A DNA stretch of 7,824 bases, from contig PBZV01000006.1 in assembly GCA_002730325.1 (NCBI GenBank), positions 12,165 through 19,988 on the forward strand. Direction: 5' to 3'. This DNA is from Nitrososphaerota archaeon. Its GTDB lineage: Archaea > Thermoproteota > Nitrososphaeria > Nitrososphaerales > Nitrosopumilaceae. This document shows positions 1-5,908 of the stretch, one piece after another (the stretch's first letter is position 1; every line of letters begins with the position of its first letter). A program made the position numbers and the translations under genes. Below the pieces are notes generated by a model that had not been told where the DNA came from, made no database searches, and worked only from the letters and a program-made list of their open reading frames with translations.

Positions 1-1160
1 GCATTAATCAATTTCAGTCTGTCTTTTTTGGCGTTAATTAGTTCACGTTCTTGAGATTTTATTTGCAAGTTAAGTTTTTTAGATTCTGAAAATTTTGCCT
101 TTTCTTCTTTAATTTGAGAAGCAATTTCATTGAGATTTTTGTTTGATTTTTCTAGTTCTTCTTGTTTGGATTTAATTTCTTGAGCAATCGTCACTTGATG
201 AGATAATCTAATTTTTTGTTCTTCAGACATTTCAGATAACAAATCTTGCTCATTTTTGATTTGTTTTTCAATTTTTTCTTGTTCTAATTGTATCTGAATA
301 AGTTCATTTTTTTGATCTAATAATTCGTTAGATAATTTAGATTTTTTAGAATCAATCTTTTTGAGAATATTTGTTCTTTCATTTTTAATTTTTACAATTT
401 CTTCTTTCTGTAAAAGAATGTCTTGAGATAATTTTGTTTGAATTTTAATTTTCAATCTTTCATCTTTAATTAGATTTTCAAGTGAATATTTTTCATTAGA
501 AATTTTTTGCTCATATTTTTTTCGATGATCCATCAATTCAATTAATTTCAATTTCTTAGAGTTTAATTCATTAGAAATTTTTTGTTGTTGCAAAATTTTT
601 TCTTTTTCGTCTTCAATATTTTTTGAAATATCATTTAATTCAATTTCATTAGTTTTAGGTGACCATCCTTTTGGCATACTTCCACGAATTTTTGGTTTTG
701 GAGTAAGTTCGGTTTTTAAATTATTTTGTTTAGAAGAAGTTTGAGAAGACTGTTTGGTATCAGATATCTTTGGTGGTGTAATGACTTTATCATCTGGAGA
801 TATCTTTGATTTCAAATAATCAAGATCAGTTCTAAATAATTCCCTATGTTGAATAATCATATCAGAAATATGTTGTAGACGTCCAACATCACCATCTTTA
901 TTTTTAATTAATTTTTTAATTTGTGGAAGGAGTTCTTTCTCGTCTTCAGTTTTTACATCTTCTATAATTTTTTCTTCAACTTCAAATGATGAATTAAGTT
1001 TAGTCTCTAAATATGTCCGATCAGTTTTATACAACATTTTTTTGTTTTTCAGAAATTCTAGAATATGATACAGTCTCCCAACATCACCATTTCCTGAATC
1101 AATTAATTCATCAATTTTTGTGATAGTTTGATTTAATGATAAACTCTGTAAAGTAGTCAT
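1..1160 (-). CDS. Long coiled-coil protein with duplicated N-terminal GDVGRL module (3' end outside window)
   Basis: An uninterrupted minus-strand frame of 386 codons runs from an ATG at 1160 off the left edge, so the C-terminus is missing. Residues about 17-55 and 82-120 are two copies of one module, exactly 65 residues apart: an acidic-glycine GDVGRL, then H-I, then L-Y/F-K/R-TD-x-x-YL. A Ser/Gln/Lys/Pro-rich linker (about 121-170) contains a short MPKGWSPK motif (162-169). From about residue 172 onward the chain is almost entirely Lys/Glu/Gln/Asn/Leu/Ile with heptad-like spacing, as in a long coiled coil. There is no signal peptide or membrane helix, so it is probably cytoplasmic. From memory, similar short 'GD-x-GRL...LY-x-SD-x-x-YL' modules occur in other archaeal proteins, with no function I can name. 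A structural, SMC/Rad50-like or tethering role is only a guess; no ATPase motif is visible in this part. Confidence 0.85.
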   Translation of the reverse strand, partial: MTTLQSLSLNQTITKIDELIDSGNGDVGRLYHILEFLKNKKMLYKTDRTYLETKLNSSFEVEEKIIEDVKTEDEKELLPQIKKLIKNKDGDVGRLQHISDMIIQHRELFRTDLDYLKSKISPDDKVITPPKISDTKQSSQTSSKQNNLKTELTPKPKIRGSMPKGWSPKTNEIELNDISKNIEDEKEKILQQQKISNELNSKKLKLIELMDHRKKYEQKISNEKYSLENLIKDERLKIKIQTKLSQDILLQKEEIVKIKNERTNILKKIDSKKSKLSNELLDQKNELIQIQLEQEKIEKQIKNEQDLLSEMSEEQKIRLSHQVTIAQEIKSKQEELEKSNKNLNEIASQIKEEKAKFSESKKLNLQIKSQERELINAKKDRLKLIN

Positions 1161-1180
1161 TATTTCACAATGTCTATTCA

Positions 1181-1190
1181 AATATAGTAA
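1181..1190 (-). promoter_or_regulatory. Possible TATA box for the coiled-coil gene
   Basis: On the minus strand this reads TTACTATATT, centred about 25 bases before the ATG at 1160. That is where a leaderless archaeal transcript would place its TATA element. No Shine-Dalgarno sequence precedes the ATG. The surrounding DNA is so AT-rich that a chance match is quite possible. Confidence 0.3.
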
Positions 1191-1244
1191 AAAAAACTTC
1201 TTAAAATTATCACTTATGCCTATGTTTTTTTAAAATTTTCATTC

Positions 1245-1250
1245 AAGGAG
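1245..1250 (+). promoter_or_regulatory. Shine-Dalgarno site of the 20-codon ORF
   Basis: AAGGAG (continuing GTGA as AAGGAGTGA) lies three bases before the ATG at 1254. It matches the archaeal anti-Shine-Dalgarno end of 16S rRNA well. It stands out because nearly every other start in the window lacks such a site. The spacing is slightly short. Confidence 0.4.
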
Positions 1251-1253
1251 TGA

Positions 1254-1316
1254 ATGTTGTGTTTGGCTATGACGATTTATCATTTAGAAAGACATCTAAT
1301 TATTAATCAGGTCTGA
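1254..1316 (+). CDS. Possible 20-residue small protein or leader peptide
   Basis: The ATG at 1254 opens a 20-codon frame (MLCLAMTIYHLERHLIINQV) ending in TGA at 1314-1316. An in-frame TGA sits immediately upstream, so the ATG is the only sensible start. AAGGAG lies just before it. The stop is 11 bases before the GTG start of the downstream membrane protein, so the ORF could couple translation to that gene or act as a leader. The peptide matches no family I know. An ORF this short can arise by chance, so the ribosome-binding site is the main argument. Confidence 0.35.
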   Translation: MLCLAMTIYHLERHLIINQV

Positions 1317-1327
1317 AAGAGAAAGGT

Positions 1328-1564
1328 GTGAAGACAGGATTTCCTTTAATGATCATAGGCGGCATCATGTTCATCATTGGATTGATATTGTTTTATTCAA
1401 TTCAAATGGGTCAAGCCGATCCAGTATTACGATTTGCTAAAAATATTGGAACGTTTATCGGCCTAACAGGAATGGGAGTGACATTTGCAGGAATTATCAT
1501 ACATCTAATTAGCAGAAATACACCTCCAATTCAAGAAAATTTTGATGTAGAAAATAGAGAATAA
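1328..1564 (+). CDS. Small two-helix membrane protein, unknown function
   Basis: A 78-residue protein with two hydrophobic segments: residues about 5-27 (rich in Ile, Gly and Phe) and about 40-62, separated by a short loop containing Gln-Ala-Asp-Pro. The C-terminal tail of about 16 residues is polar and acidic. With Lys at position 2 and a short N-terminus this looks like a helical hairpin in the cytoplasmic membrane. The start chosen is GTG at 1328, because the in-frame stop at 1304-1306 leaves no upstream ATG. An ATG seven codons in (1349) is the alternative but would cut into the first helix. AAAGGT directly abuts the GTG, too close for a classic ribosome-binding site; reinitiation after the upstream 20-codon ORF is possible. 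I recognise no family. Confidence 0.7.
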   Translation: MKTGFPLMIIGGIMFIIGLILFYSIQMGQADPVLRFAKNIGTFIGLTGMGVTFAGIIIHLISRNTPPIQENFDVENRE

Positions 1565-1582
1565 TTTTGCTCAAATAATGAT

Positions 1583-1608
1583 ATTTTTATTTAAACTTGA
1601 TTTTTTTA
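1583..1608 (+). terminator. T-rich 3' flank, possible archaeal terminator
   Basis: Shortly after the membrane-protein stop the plus strand has two T runs (TTTTTAT and TTTTTTT). Archaeal termination commonly relies on U-rich tracts without hairpins. The evidence is weak in DNA this AT-rich, and the same stretch could contain the promoter of the next gene. Confidence 0.25.
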
Positions 1609-1642
1609 TGATTCAATAAAATTTTAATAACAAAAATTAACA

Positions 1643-2077
1643 ATGAAAGAAATGTCTGAAAAAGTTTGGGTAGGTGCAATATATCTAAAAGACGAAGGAG
1701 GTTATGAAATAATTTTAAAATCACTTAATCATTATAAAAATAGATTAAGAACTTTAGGAAAAAGTCCTGAATTAAAAGAATCGGCTGCAATGTTTGCATC
1801 AGTACTAGGCCAACAAGCAATGAAAACGATTCCAATCATAGATCAAACAATACAAAAAATTCAAGACAGTATACAAGATATTCAAAAAGTAAATGAACTT
1901 AAAGAAGACATACCATTTTTAGAAAAAGCATTATCTTGTTATGAATCAGATATTCATAAAGCGTGGGATACAGGTCATGAATATTTTGTTACGTTGGTAG
2001 GAAACATGGAAAAATCAAAAACAGACTTAGAACAAATTAAAATTGCGCTAAATAAAATTAAAGAATATTCAGAATGA
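1643..2077 (+). CDS. Helical protein of unknown function (144 aa)
   Basis: A soluble, charged protein that should be almost entirely alpha-helical. An amphipathic N-terminal part (about 15-62) contains a conserved-looking stretch around RLRTLGKSPELKES (residues 35-48). A central Gln/Ile/Lys-rich coiled-coil-like region (about 66-90) follows, then two more helices to the C-terminus. There is no signal peptide, membrane helix, Cys pair or catalytic motif. Two starts are possible, ATG at 1643 or ATG three codons later; the first is used. No Shine-Dalgarno sequence is present, and AT-rich DNA upstream (about 1586-1630) could supply a promoter. The gene ends two bases before the stop of the convergent gene. 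I do not recognise a family; it may be a lineage-specific thaumarchaeal protein. Confidence 0.7.
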   Translation: MKEMSEKVWVGAIYLKDEGGYEIILKSLNHYKNRLRTLGKSPELKESAAMFASVLGQQAMKTIPIIDQTIQKIQDSIQDIQKVNELKEDIPFLEKALSCYESDIHKAWDTGHEYFVTLVGNMEKSKTDLEQIKIALNKIKEYSE

Positions 2078-2079
2078 TT

Positions 2080-2334
2080 TTACAATCCTTGTAAATACCA
2101 ATCAAAATAAGGAAGTAAAGATGTACATTGTTTCTTTTTTTCAACACCATCAGAAATATCACTGATTTTTTGGATTTTTCCTTGAAGGTATTCTGTAGTC
2201 AATTTACTACGAAATTGAGGCTGAATTTGTTTTATTATTTCAATAATATCATCAGAAGATGCATCATCGATATTATCCAAAATTTTCTGGATTTTGGCTT
2301 CTAAAGTCATATGAATTTTAATAAAATCCCCCAT
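2080..2334 (-). CDS. Small helical protein of unknown function (84 aa)
   Basis: A charged, probably all-helical 84-residue protein. The N-terminal half contains an Ile/Asp-rich helix pair (about 9-40), the middle carries a Lys/Gln-rich segment, and the C-terminus ends in an aromatic patch, YFDWYLQGL. The start at ATG 2334 is assumed. A second in-frame ATG at 2310 (residue 9, M-T-L-E) is equally plausible, and the GGGGGA between the two could be a poor ribosome-binding site for it. The gene lies 15 bases downstream of the stop of the 75-residue ORF on the same strand, so the two probably form an operon. No family is recognised. Confidence 0.6.
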   Translation of the reverse strand: MGDFIKIHMTLEAKIQKILDNIDDASSDDIIEIIKQIQPQFRSKLTTEYLQGKIQKISDISDGVEKKKQCTSLLPYFDWYLQGL

Positions 2335-2349
2335 TATTATGTTGTAAAA

Positions 2350-2577
2350 TTAGATAACATCATCATCATTCCAAGTAAGACGAAATCGTCCAGTTACTCG
2401 GAACATGTTTAATTTTCCACCATTCTTGAAATGTAATTTGCATAATTTATGAGAAACATCTTCAATTTCCAAATAAGTGTCATCTTGAATAGATTGGAAA
2501 ATTATTGGGTTATGAGAAACTTGTTTCCAGTAATGTTCATCAAAATCCAGGTAGAATTTCGTATACAACAATCCCAT
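2350..2577 (-). CDS. Small protein of unknown function (75 aa)
   Basis: A 75-residue soluble protein rich in aromatic residues and alternating hydrophobic/polar strands, which suggests a mostly beta fold: for example residues 5-12, 34-40, 46-50 and 57-69. It ends in an acidic Asn-Asp-Asp-Asp-Val-Ile tail. The ATG at 2577 has a TATA-like element 27 bases upstream and no Shine-Dalgarno site, which supports this start and a leaderless transcript. It appears to be the first gene of a pair with the 84-residue protein just downstream. No conserved motif or family is recognised. Confidence 0.6.
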   Translation of the reverse strand: MGLLYTKFYLDFDEHYWKQVSHNPIIFQSIQDDTYLEIEDVSHKLCKLHFKNGGKLNMFRVTGRFRLTWNDDDVI

Positions 2578-2600
2578 GTATTACACAGCAGAGTACCTGA

Positions 2601-2610
2601 ATAAATAACT
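2601..2610 (-). promoter_or_regulatory. TATA box for the 75-residue/84-residue gene pair
   Basis: The minus strand reads AGTTATTTAT, centred about 27 bases upstream of the ATG at 2577. This is the spacing expected for a leaderless archaeal transcript. Confidence 0.45.
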
Positions 2611-2687
2611 AGGTTATCGGAAGAATTTTGTCATACACAAGTCAAAAATTTGTTTTTTATGAAATTAATCTAATTTTTAAAAAATAA

Positions 2688-2861
2688 CTATTGAATCTTT
2701 TCAATAATCGAAATTTTTGGCATTTCACATGGCATAGTTATGCAATTGAATGTTTCAAATTCATCAATTAATGGAATTAAAAATATTATGAGTGACACCA
2801 AAATTATAGAGGCAGTAATAATTATTATAGACTTTATAAATTCTTTCGAATTCCAACATAG
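2688..2861 (-). CDS. Probable small membrane-anchored protein with unresolved start (non-ATG start or frameshift)
   Basis: An open minus-strand frame of 57 codons, between TAA at 2862-2864 and TAG at 2688-2690, encodes a convincing small membrane protein. It has a short basic N-terminus (Ser-Lys-Glu-Phe-Ile-Lys), a transmembrane helix of about 20 residues (codons about 2831-2769, mostly Ile/Leu/Val/Ser/Ala), then an acidic-aromatic turn and an outside tail with two cysteines (C-I-T-M-P-C) ending IIEKIQ. No ATG, GTG or TTG precedes the helix in this frame; the TTG/GTG at 2801-2796 would remove half of it. An ATG at 2859 opens the neighbouring frame (MLEFERIYK) and would join the helix if one base near 2832 were skipped. 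It overlaps the last 26 to 28 bases of the winged-helix gene. It may be a frameshifted gene, a sequencing error, or a gene with an unusual start. No family is recognised. Confidence 0.5.
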   Translation of the reverse strand, partial: LCWNSKEFIKSIIIITASIILVSLIIFLIPLIDEFETFNCITMPCEMPKISIIEKIQ

Positions 2862-3397
2862 TTAGTAATTGTAGGGAAAATTATTTCAAAATCAGCATCA
2901 GTTCTAATTACTTTAATTACTTTGAAGATTAATTGTTGGATTATTAGATGTTCATCTTTATACAAAGTTTTTTTTGGATTTTTTATAGAATCTAAAAAAG
3001 TGAATCCATTGTCAGTTTCCAATAAATTTTTCAACAATGAACTTGAAATTTTTATTTTTTCATCAATATCTTTTCTAGGAAAATCAAACTCTAATCTTTT
3101 AATTTGTAATTTCAAATCATGAAAAAAACTATTTGTAGAATGTTCAATGAACTGATATAATTTTTGTTCATAGTTTTCCATTGGGGCATAGAATTTCATA
3201 TTACCTTTAATTCTCACAAAAATAATTTTTTTTTCGAGTAGTAAATCACGAGTTTTCTCAAAGGTACTTTTTGCCATGAATTCAGGCACGATTAATTTCA
3301 TCAGAGCATTATGGTGCAAATCTAAATTATTTTTAATGATCTCAAATACGATTCTTTCACGCTCGAATATTTTATTGCTAGGCTCATTATGACTCAT
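2834..3397 (-). CDS. Winged-helix-like DNA-binding protein, putative transcriptional regulator
   Basis: The N-terminal part of this 187-residue protein has the layout of a winged helix-turn-helix: helix about 13-24, helix about 30-38, a recognition-like helix about 43-55 (S-T-F-E-K-T-R-D-L-L), and a beta wing about 58-72 (IIFVRIKGNMKFYAP). The remainder (about 73-187) is helical and charged, perhaps a dimerisation or ligand domain, with no catalytic motif. This architecture fits a cytoplasmic archaeal transcription factor, but the assignment rests on pattern rather than a named family. The ATG at 3397 has no Shine-Dalgarno site. Immediately upstream lie repeated TAGGTCA half-sites overlapping the likely TATA region, which suggests autoregulation. 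A small membrane ORF overlaps its 3' end. Confidence 0.65.
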   Translation of the reverse strand: MSHNEPSNKIFERERIVFEIIKNNLDLHHNALMKLIVPEFMAKSTFEKTRDLLLEKKIIFVRIKGNMKFYAPMENYEQKLYQFIEHSTNSFFHDLKLQIKRLEFDFPRKDIDEKIKISSSLLKNLLETDNGFTFLDSIKNPKKTLYKDEHLIIQQLIFKVIKVIRTDADFEIIFPTITNYVGIRKNL

Positions 3398-3403
3398 TTT
3401 ATC

Positions 3404-3429
3404 TAGGTCAACCTATAATAAGTAGGTCA
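3404..3429. promoter_or_regulatory. Putative operator: TAGGTCA direct repeat with inverted half-site
   Basis: On the plus strand TAGGTCA occurs at 3404-3410 and again at 3423-3429, a 19-base period. ACCTA at 3411-3415 forms inverted repeats with both flanking TAGGT arms. On the minus strand the TATA-like CTTATTATA (3414-3422) lies between the two copies, 17 to 25 bases before the regulator's ATG. A factor bound here would block the promoter, so autorepression by the encoded winged-helix protein is a natural guess. The repeats are observed; their function is inferred. Confidence 0.45.
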
Positions 3430-3498
3430 TATATTAATTATTTTCGGTAATTGAGAATTCAACAAATCATTTCAAATTAATAAAATACATCAGTCGTG

Positions 3499-3535
3499 AA
3501 TTAAGAAAATACCAAACAGTAAAAATTAAGAAAAT
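3499..3535 (-). terminator. Repeated T-rich tract downstream of EF-2
   Basis: Immediately after the EF-2 stop the minus strand reads ATTTTCTTAATT, a 12-base sequence repeated exactly 25 bases further on (plus-strand 3524-3535 and 3499-3510). Two U-rich tracts just past the stop of a highly expressed gene fit the hairpin-free termination known in archaea. The interpretation is inferred. Confidence 0.4.
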
Positions 3536-5728
3536 CTATTCTCTGTCGATGAATTCACTTACACCTGGTGGATCTGGTGCAAGCCCTTTTCTCTTTCTAA
3601 TATCAGCAACGGCGGTTGCTAACATAGATTTAGGAACTTCTGTCCATTCTTTAAAAGAGGTATTCCATGTTGCACGACCAGCAGTTTGACCTCGCATTGC
3701 TTCAGATAAAGTAAATGTTTCAGACGCAGGAATCTCACCAATTACAATACTTGATGCACCTTTTTGAGACATATCAAGTACTTTACCACGTTTACCAGAA
3801 AGTATTGTTGCAACATTTCCTACTAAATCTGTAGGTACACGAACTTCAATTGCCAATGTTGGTTCTAAGACAGCAGTTCCAGCAGTAAGTAATGAACCCA
3901 TACAAGCTCTACGAGATGCAGGGCCTAGTTGAGATAAACCTCTATGAGCAGTGTCTTCGTGAGGAACAAAGTGAGTAAAGATAAACTTACAATCTCTCAT
4001 TTGTTCTTTACAAAGAGGACCTTCTTTCATCACTTCATCAAATCCAGAATTAATAGAATCAGTTGACTCTTGAACAAATTGAACACCTTTTGTTCCGTTG
4101 ATTAAAACATTACCACGAGAATCAAATTTCATGACTCTCTTAATTGTGTCAGTATCCCATCCAGCTCCTTTTAGTAAGTCAGATACAACCTTTTTGTCTT
4201 TCATATCACTAATTTCACCAGTTCTAAGCATATGAGCAATTTCAGGTTCTAATGGTTCTACTTTCATGAATATTTTATTATGTCTGTTAGGGGATTTTGC
4301 CATGATTGGTTCACATCCACCTTTTACAGTTTCTCTATAGTTAATCAAAGGTTCAGATGTTATAATTTCACATTTTGCATCTTGAATTCTATGTGTTGCA
4401 ACATCAAGATGGAGCACACCCATTCCAGCAACAATAGTCTCACCACTTTCCTCATCAATCTTTACAACTAGATTTGGATCTTCAATGGTTAATTGTTTTA
4501 GAATATCTACAAGTTTTGGTAAATCTTTAGGGTGTTTTGGTTCAATTGCAATTTGAACAACAGGTTCAGAAACATATTTGACGCCTTCAAACATTGGAAT
4601 TCCTTTTACAGAAGAAAGTGTATTTCCAGCTCGGCATTCAGTTAATCCCAATAATGCAGGAATATTTCCAGCTCCAAGTTCACCTACTTGTTCTCTTTGG
4701 TTGCCCATAAAGAAATTAACAGATTGAACTCGTCCTTCTCTTTTCTCATCTATAATATGAAGAGTTTGACCATCCTTAATTGTTCCAGAAAATAATCTTC
4801 CAATTGCAACAGGACCAGCTGCAGGATCTAATACCATATTTACAACCATCATAATTGTAGGGCCGTCATCTTTACCTGCAAGTAGTGCTTTTCCAACATC
4901 TGAGTCTAAATCACCCTTCCAAATTTGCGGAATTCTGTATTTTATTGCATCACTTGGTGCAGGATGGTGTTTTACAACCATTCCAAGTACTGCATCTGCC
5001 AGTGGTGCTTTTTCTACAAGGTCTGCTAGTTTTTCATTAGTATAAGCGTCAATAACATCTTTGAATGTAATTCCTCTTTCTTTCATTAAATCAGTGTTAA
5101 TTGCCCATCTATCTTTAGCAGAACCAAAAGTCACACTTGCATCCTGAATAGATACCTTCCAGTCTTCTTTATACTCAGATTCAGCATATGTGTCAACTAG
5201 TTGATTAAAATTTGAAACTACTTCTGCTAATTGGGCTTGCATTTTTTCAGGGGTTAATCTTAATTCTTTGATTAGTCTATCCACCTTGTTGATAAACAAA
5301 ACAGGTTTTACTCTTTCTTCAAGAGCCATTCTAGTCACAGTCTCAGTTTGAGTCATAATACCTTCAACTGCATCACACACAACTACAGCACCATCGATTG
5401 CCCTAAGGCTTCGAATTACTCTGCCACTAAAATCTACGTGTCCAGGAGTATCGATCATATTGATGACATATTCTTCATCTTTTTGAGAAAATAGTAAAGT
5501 TACATTTGCCTGATAAATGGTAATTCCTCTTTCTTGTTCTTCTTTATCAAAATCCATTGCAAGTGCTTTTCCAGCAGCAGATGGAGCAATAATTCCAGAA
5601 TTTGCTAAAAGACTATCACTCATGGTTGTCTTTCCATGGTCAACGTGTGCAATTACACCAAAGTTTCGGATATTTGCCTTATTCTTGATAATTTTCATTA
5701 CCTCAGAAGTTGACTTGAATTTTGCCAT
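3536..5728 (-). CDS. fusA: Translation elongation factor 2 (EF-2)
   Basis: EF-2 is the ribosome-dependent GTPase that drives translocation of tRNA and mRNA in the cytoplasm. At 730 residues the protein is full length for archaea. The G-domain motifs are intact: AHVDHGKTT (27-35), RGIT (67-70), DTPGH (93-97), NKVD (147-150) and a GSA G5-like segment (202-204). Domain II follows at about 290-375, domain III at about 385-460, domain IV at about 465-610 and a domain V-like end beyond it. In the domain IV loop, EDTAHRGLSQ (591-600), His-595 aligns with the diphthamide-modified histidine of archaeal and eukaryotic EF-2. The start ATG at 5728 has no Shine-Dalgarno site but a TATA box 27 bases upstream, pointing to a leaderless mRNA. 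It stands alone, not in an str-type operon with ribosomal proteins or EF-1A within this window. Identification is near certain; the symbol fusA is the one commonly used for archaeal EF-2. Confidence 0.98.
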   Translation of the reverse strand: MAKFKSTSEVMKIIKNKANIRNFGVIAHVDHGKTTMSDSLLANSGIIAPSAAGKALAMDFDKEEQERGITIYQANVTLLFSQKDEEYVINMIDTPGHVDFSGRVIRSLRAIDGAVVVCDAVEGIMTQTETVTRMALEERVKPVLFINKVDRLIKELRLTPEKMQAQLAEVVSNFNQLVDTYAESEYKEDWKVSIQDASVTFGSAKDRWAINTDLMKERGITFKDVIDAYTNEKLADLVEKAPLADAVLGMVVKHHPAPSDAIKYRIPQIWKGDLDSDVGKALLAGKDDGPTIMMVVNMVLDPAAGPVAIGRLFSGTIKDGQTLHIIDEKREGRVQSVNFFMGNQREQVGELGAGNIPALLGLTECRAGNTLSSVKGIPMFEGVKYVSEPVVQIAIEPKHPKDLPKLVDILKQLTIEDPNLVVKIDEESGETIVAGMGVLHLDVATHRIQDAKCEIITSEPLINYRETVKGGCEPIMAKSPNRHNKIFMKVEPLEPEIAHMLRTGEISDMKDKKVVSDLLKGAGWDTDTIKRVMKFDSRGNVLINGTKGVQFVQESTDSINSGFDEVMKEGPLCKEQMRDCKFIFTHFVPHEDTAHRGLSQLGPASRRACMGSLLTAGTAVLEPTLAIEVRVPTDLVGNVATILSGKRGKVLDMSQKGASSIVIGEIPASETFTLSEAMRGQTAGRATWNTSFKEWTEVPKSMLATAVADIRKRKGLAPDPPGVSEFIDRE

Positions 5729-5749
5729 TTAAGTCGAAATTGCGGAGAA

Positions 5750-5760
5750 CACTATATAAT
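5750..5760 (-). promoter_or_regulatory. TATA box of the EF-2 gene
   Basis: The minus strand reads ATTATATAGTG, a strong archaeal TATA element centred about 27 bases upstream of the EF-2 ATG. It places transcription initiation at or within a base or two of the start codon. No ribosome-binding site lies between the two. Confidence 0.6.
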
Positions 5761-5908
5761 TCACACCGTTGTTGAGATTAAAAACAATTCCAAATTATTT
5801 AGATCAACAATAGTTTTGGAACTTATTGGATTTTATTTTCCATATATTATAGACATAAAGAAGATCCATATTCAACTGAAATTTTTGATTTAATGATAAT
5901 TTGAAAAT

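Noticed and set aside
1..1160. SMC or Rad50 ATPase identity for the coiled-coil protein
   Set aside because: The N-terminus is complete and has no Walker A motif or ATPase head; only the coiled coil is shared with those families.
2080..2577. Toxin-antitoxin interpretation of the two small genes
   Set aside because: Size and spacing fit loosely, but neither protein shows a recognisable toxin catalytic motif or antitoxin DNA-binding fold.
2922..3122. Plus-strand frame of 66 codons inside the winged-helix gene
   Set aside because: It lies wholly antisense to the winged-helix reading frame, has no ribosome-binding site, and its Phe/Ser/Asn-rich composition is the expected complement of a Lys/Glu-rich gene.
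4280..4471. Plus-strand frame of 63 codons inside EF-2
   Set aside because: It is antisense to a certain, highly conserved gene and its composition is noise-like.
5517..5732. Plus-strand frame of 71 codons across the EF-2 start
   Set aside because: It is antisense to the conserved G-domain of EF-2; the frame is open only as a side effect of that coding sequence.
5804..5869. 21-codon minus-strand ORF (MDLLYVYNIWKIKSNKFQNYC) between the zinc-finger gene and EF-2
   Set aside because: It has an ATG but no Shine-Dalgarno site, no hydrophobic or motif signature, and is short enough to occur by chance in AT-rich DNA.
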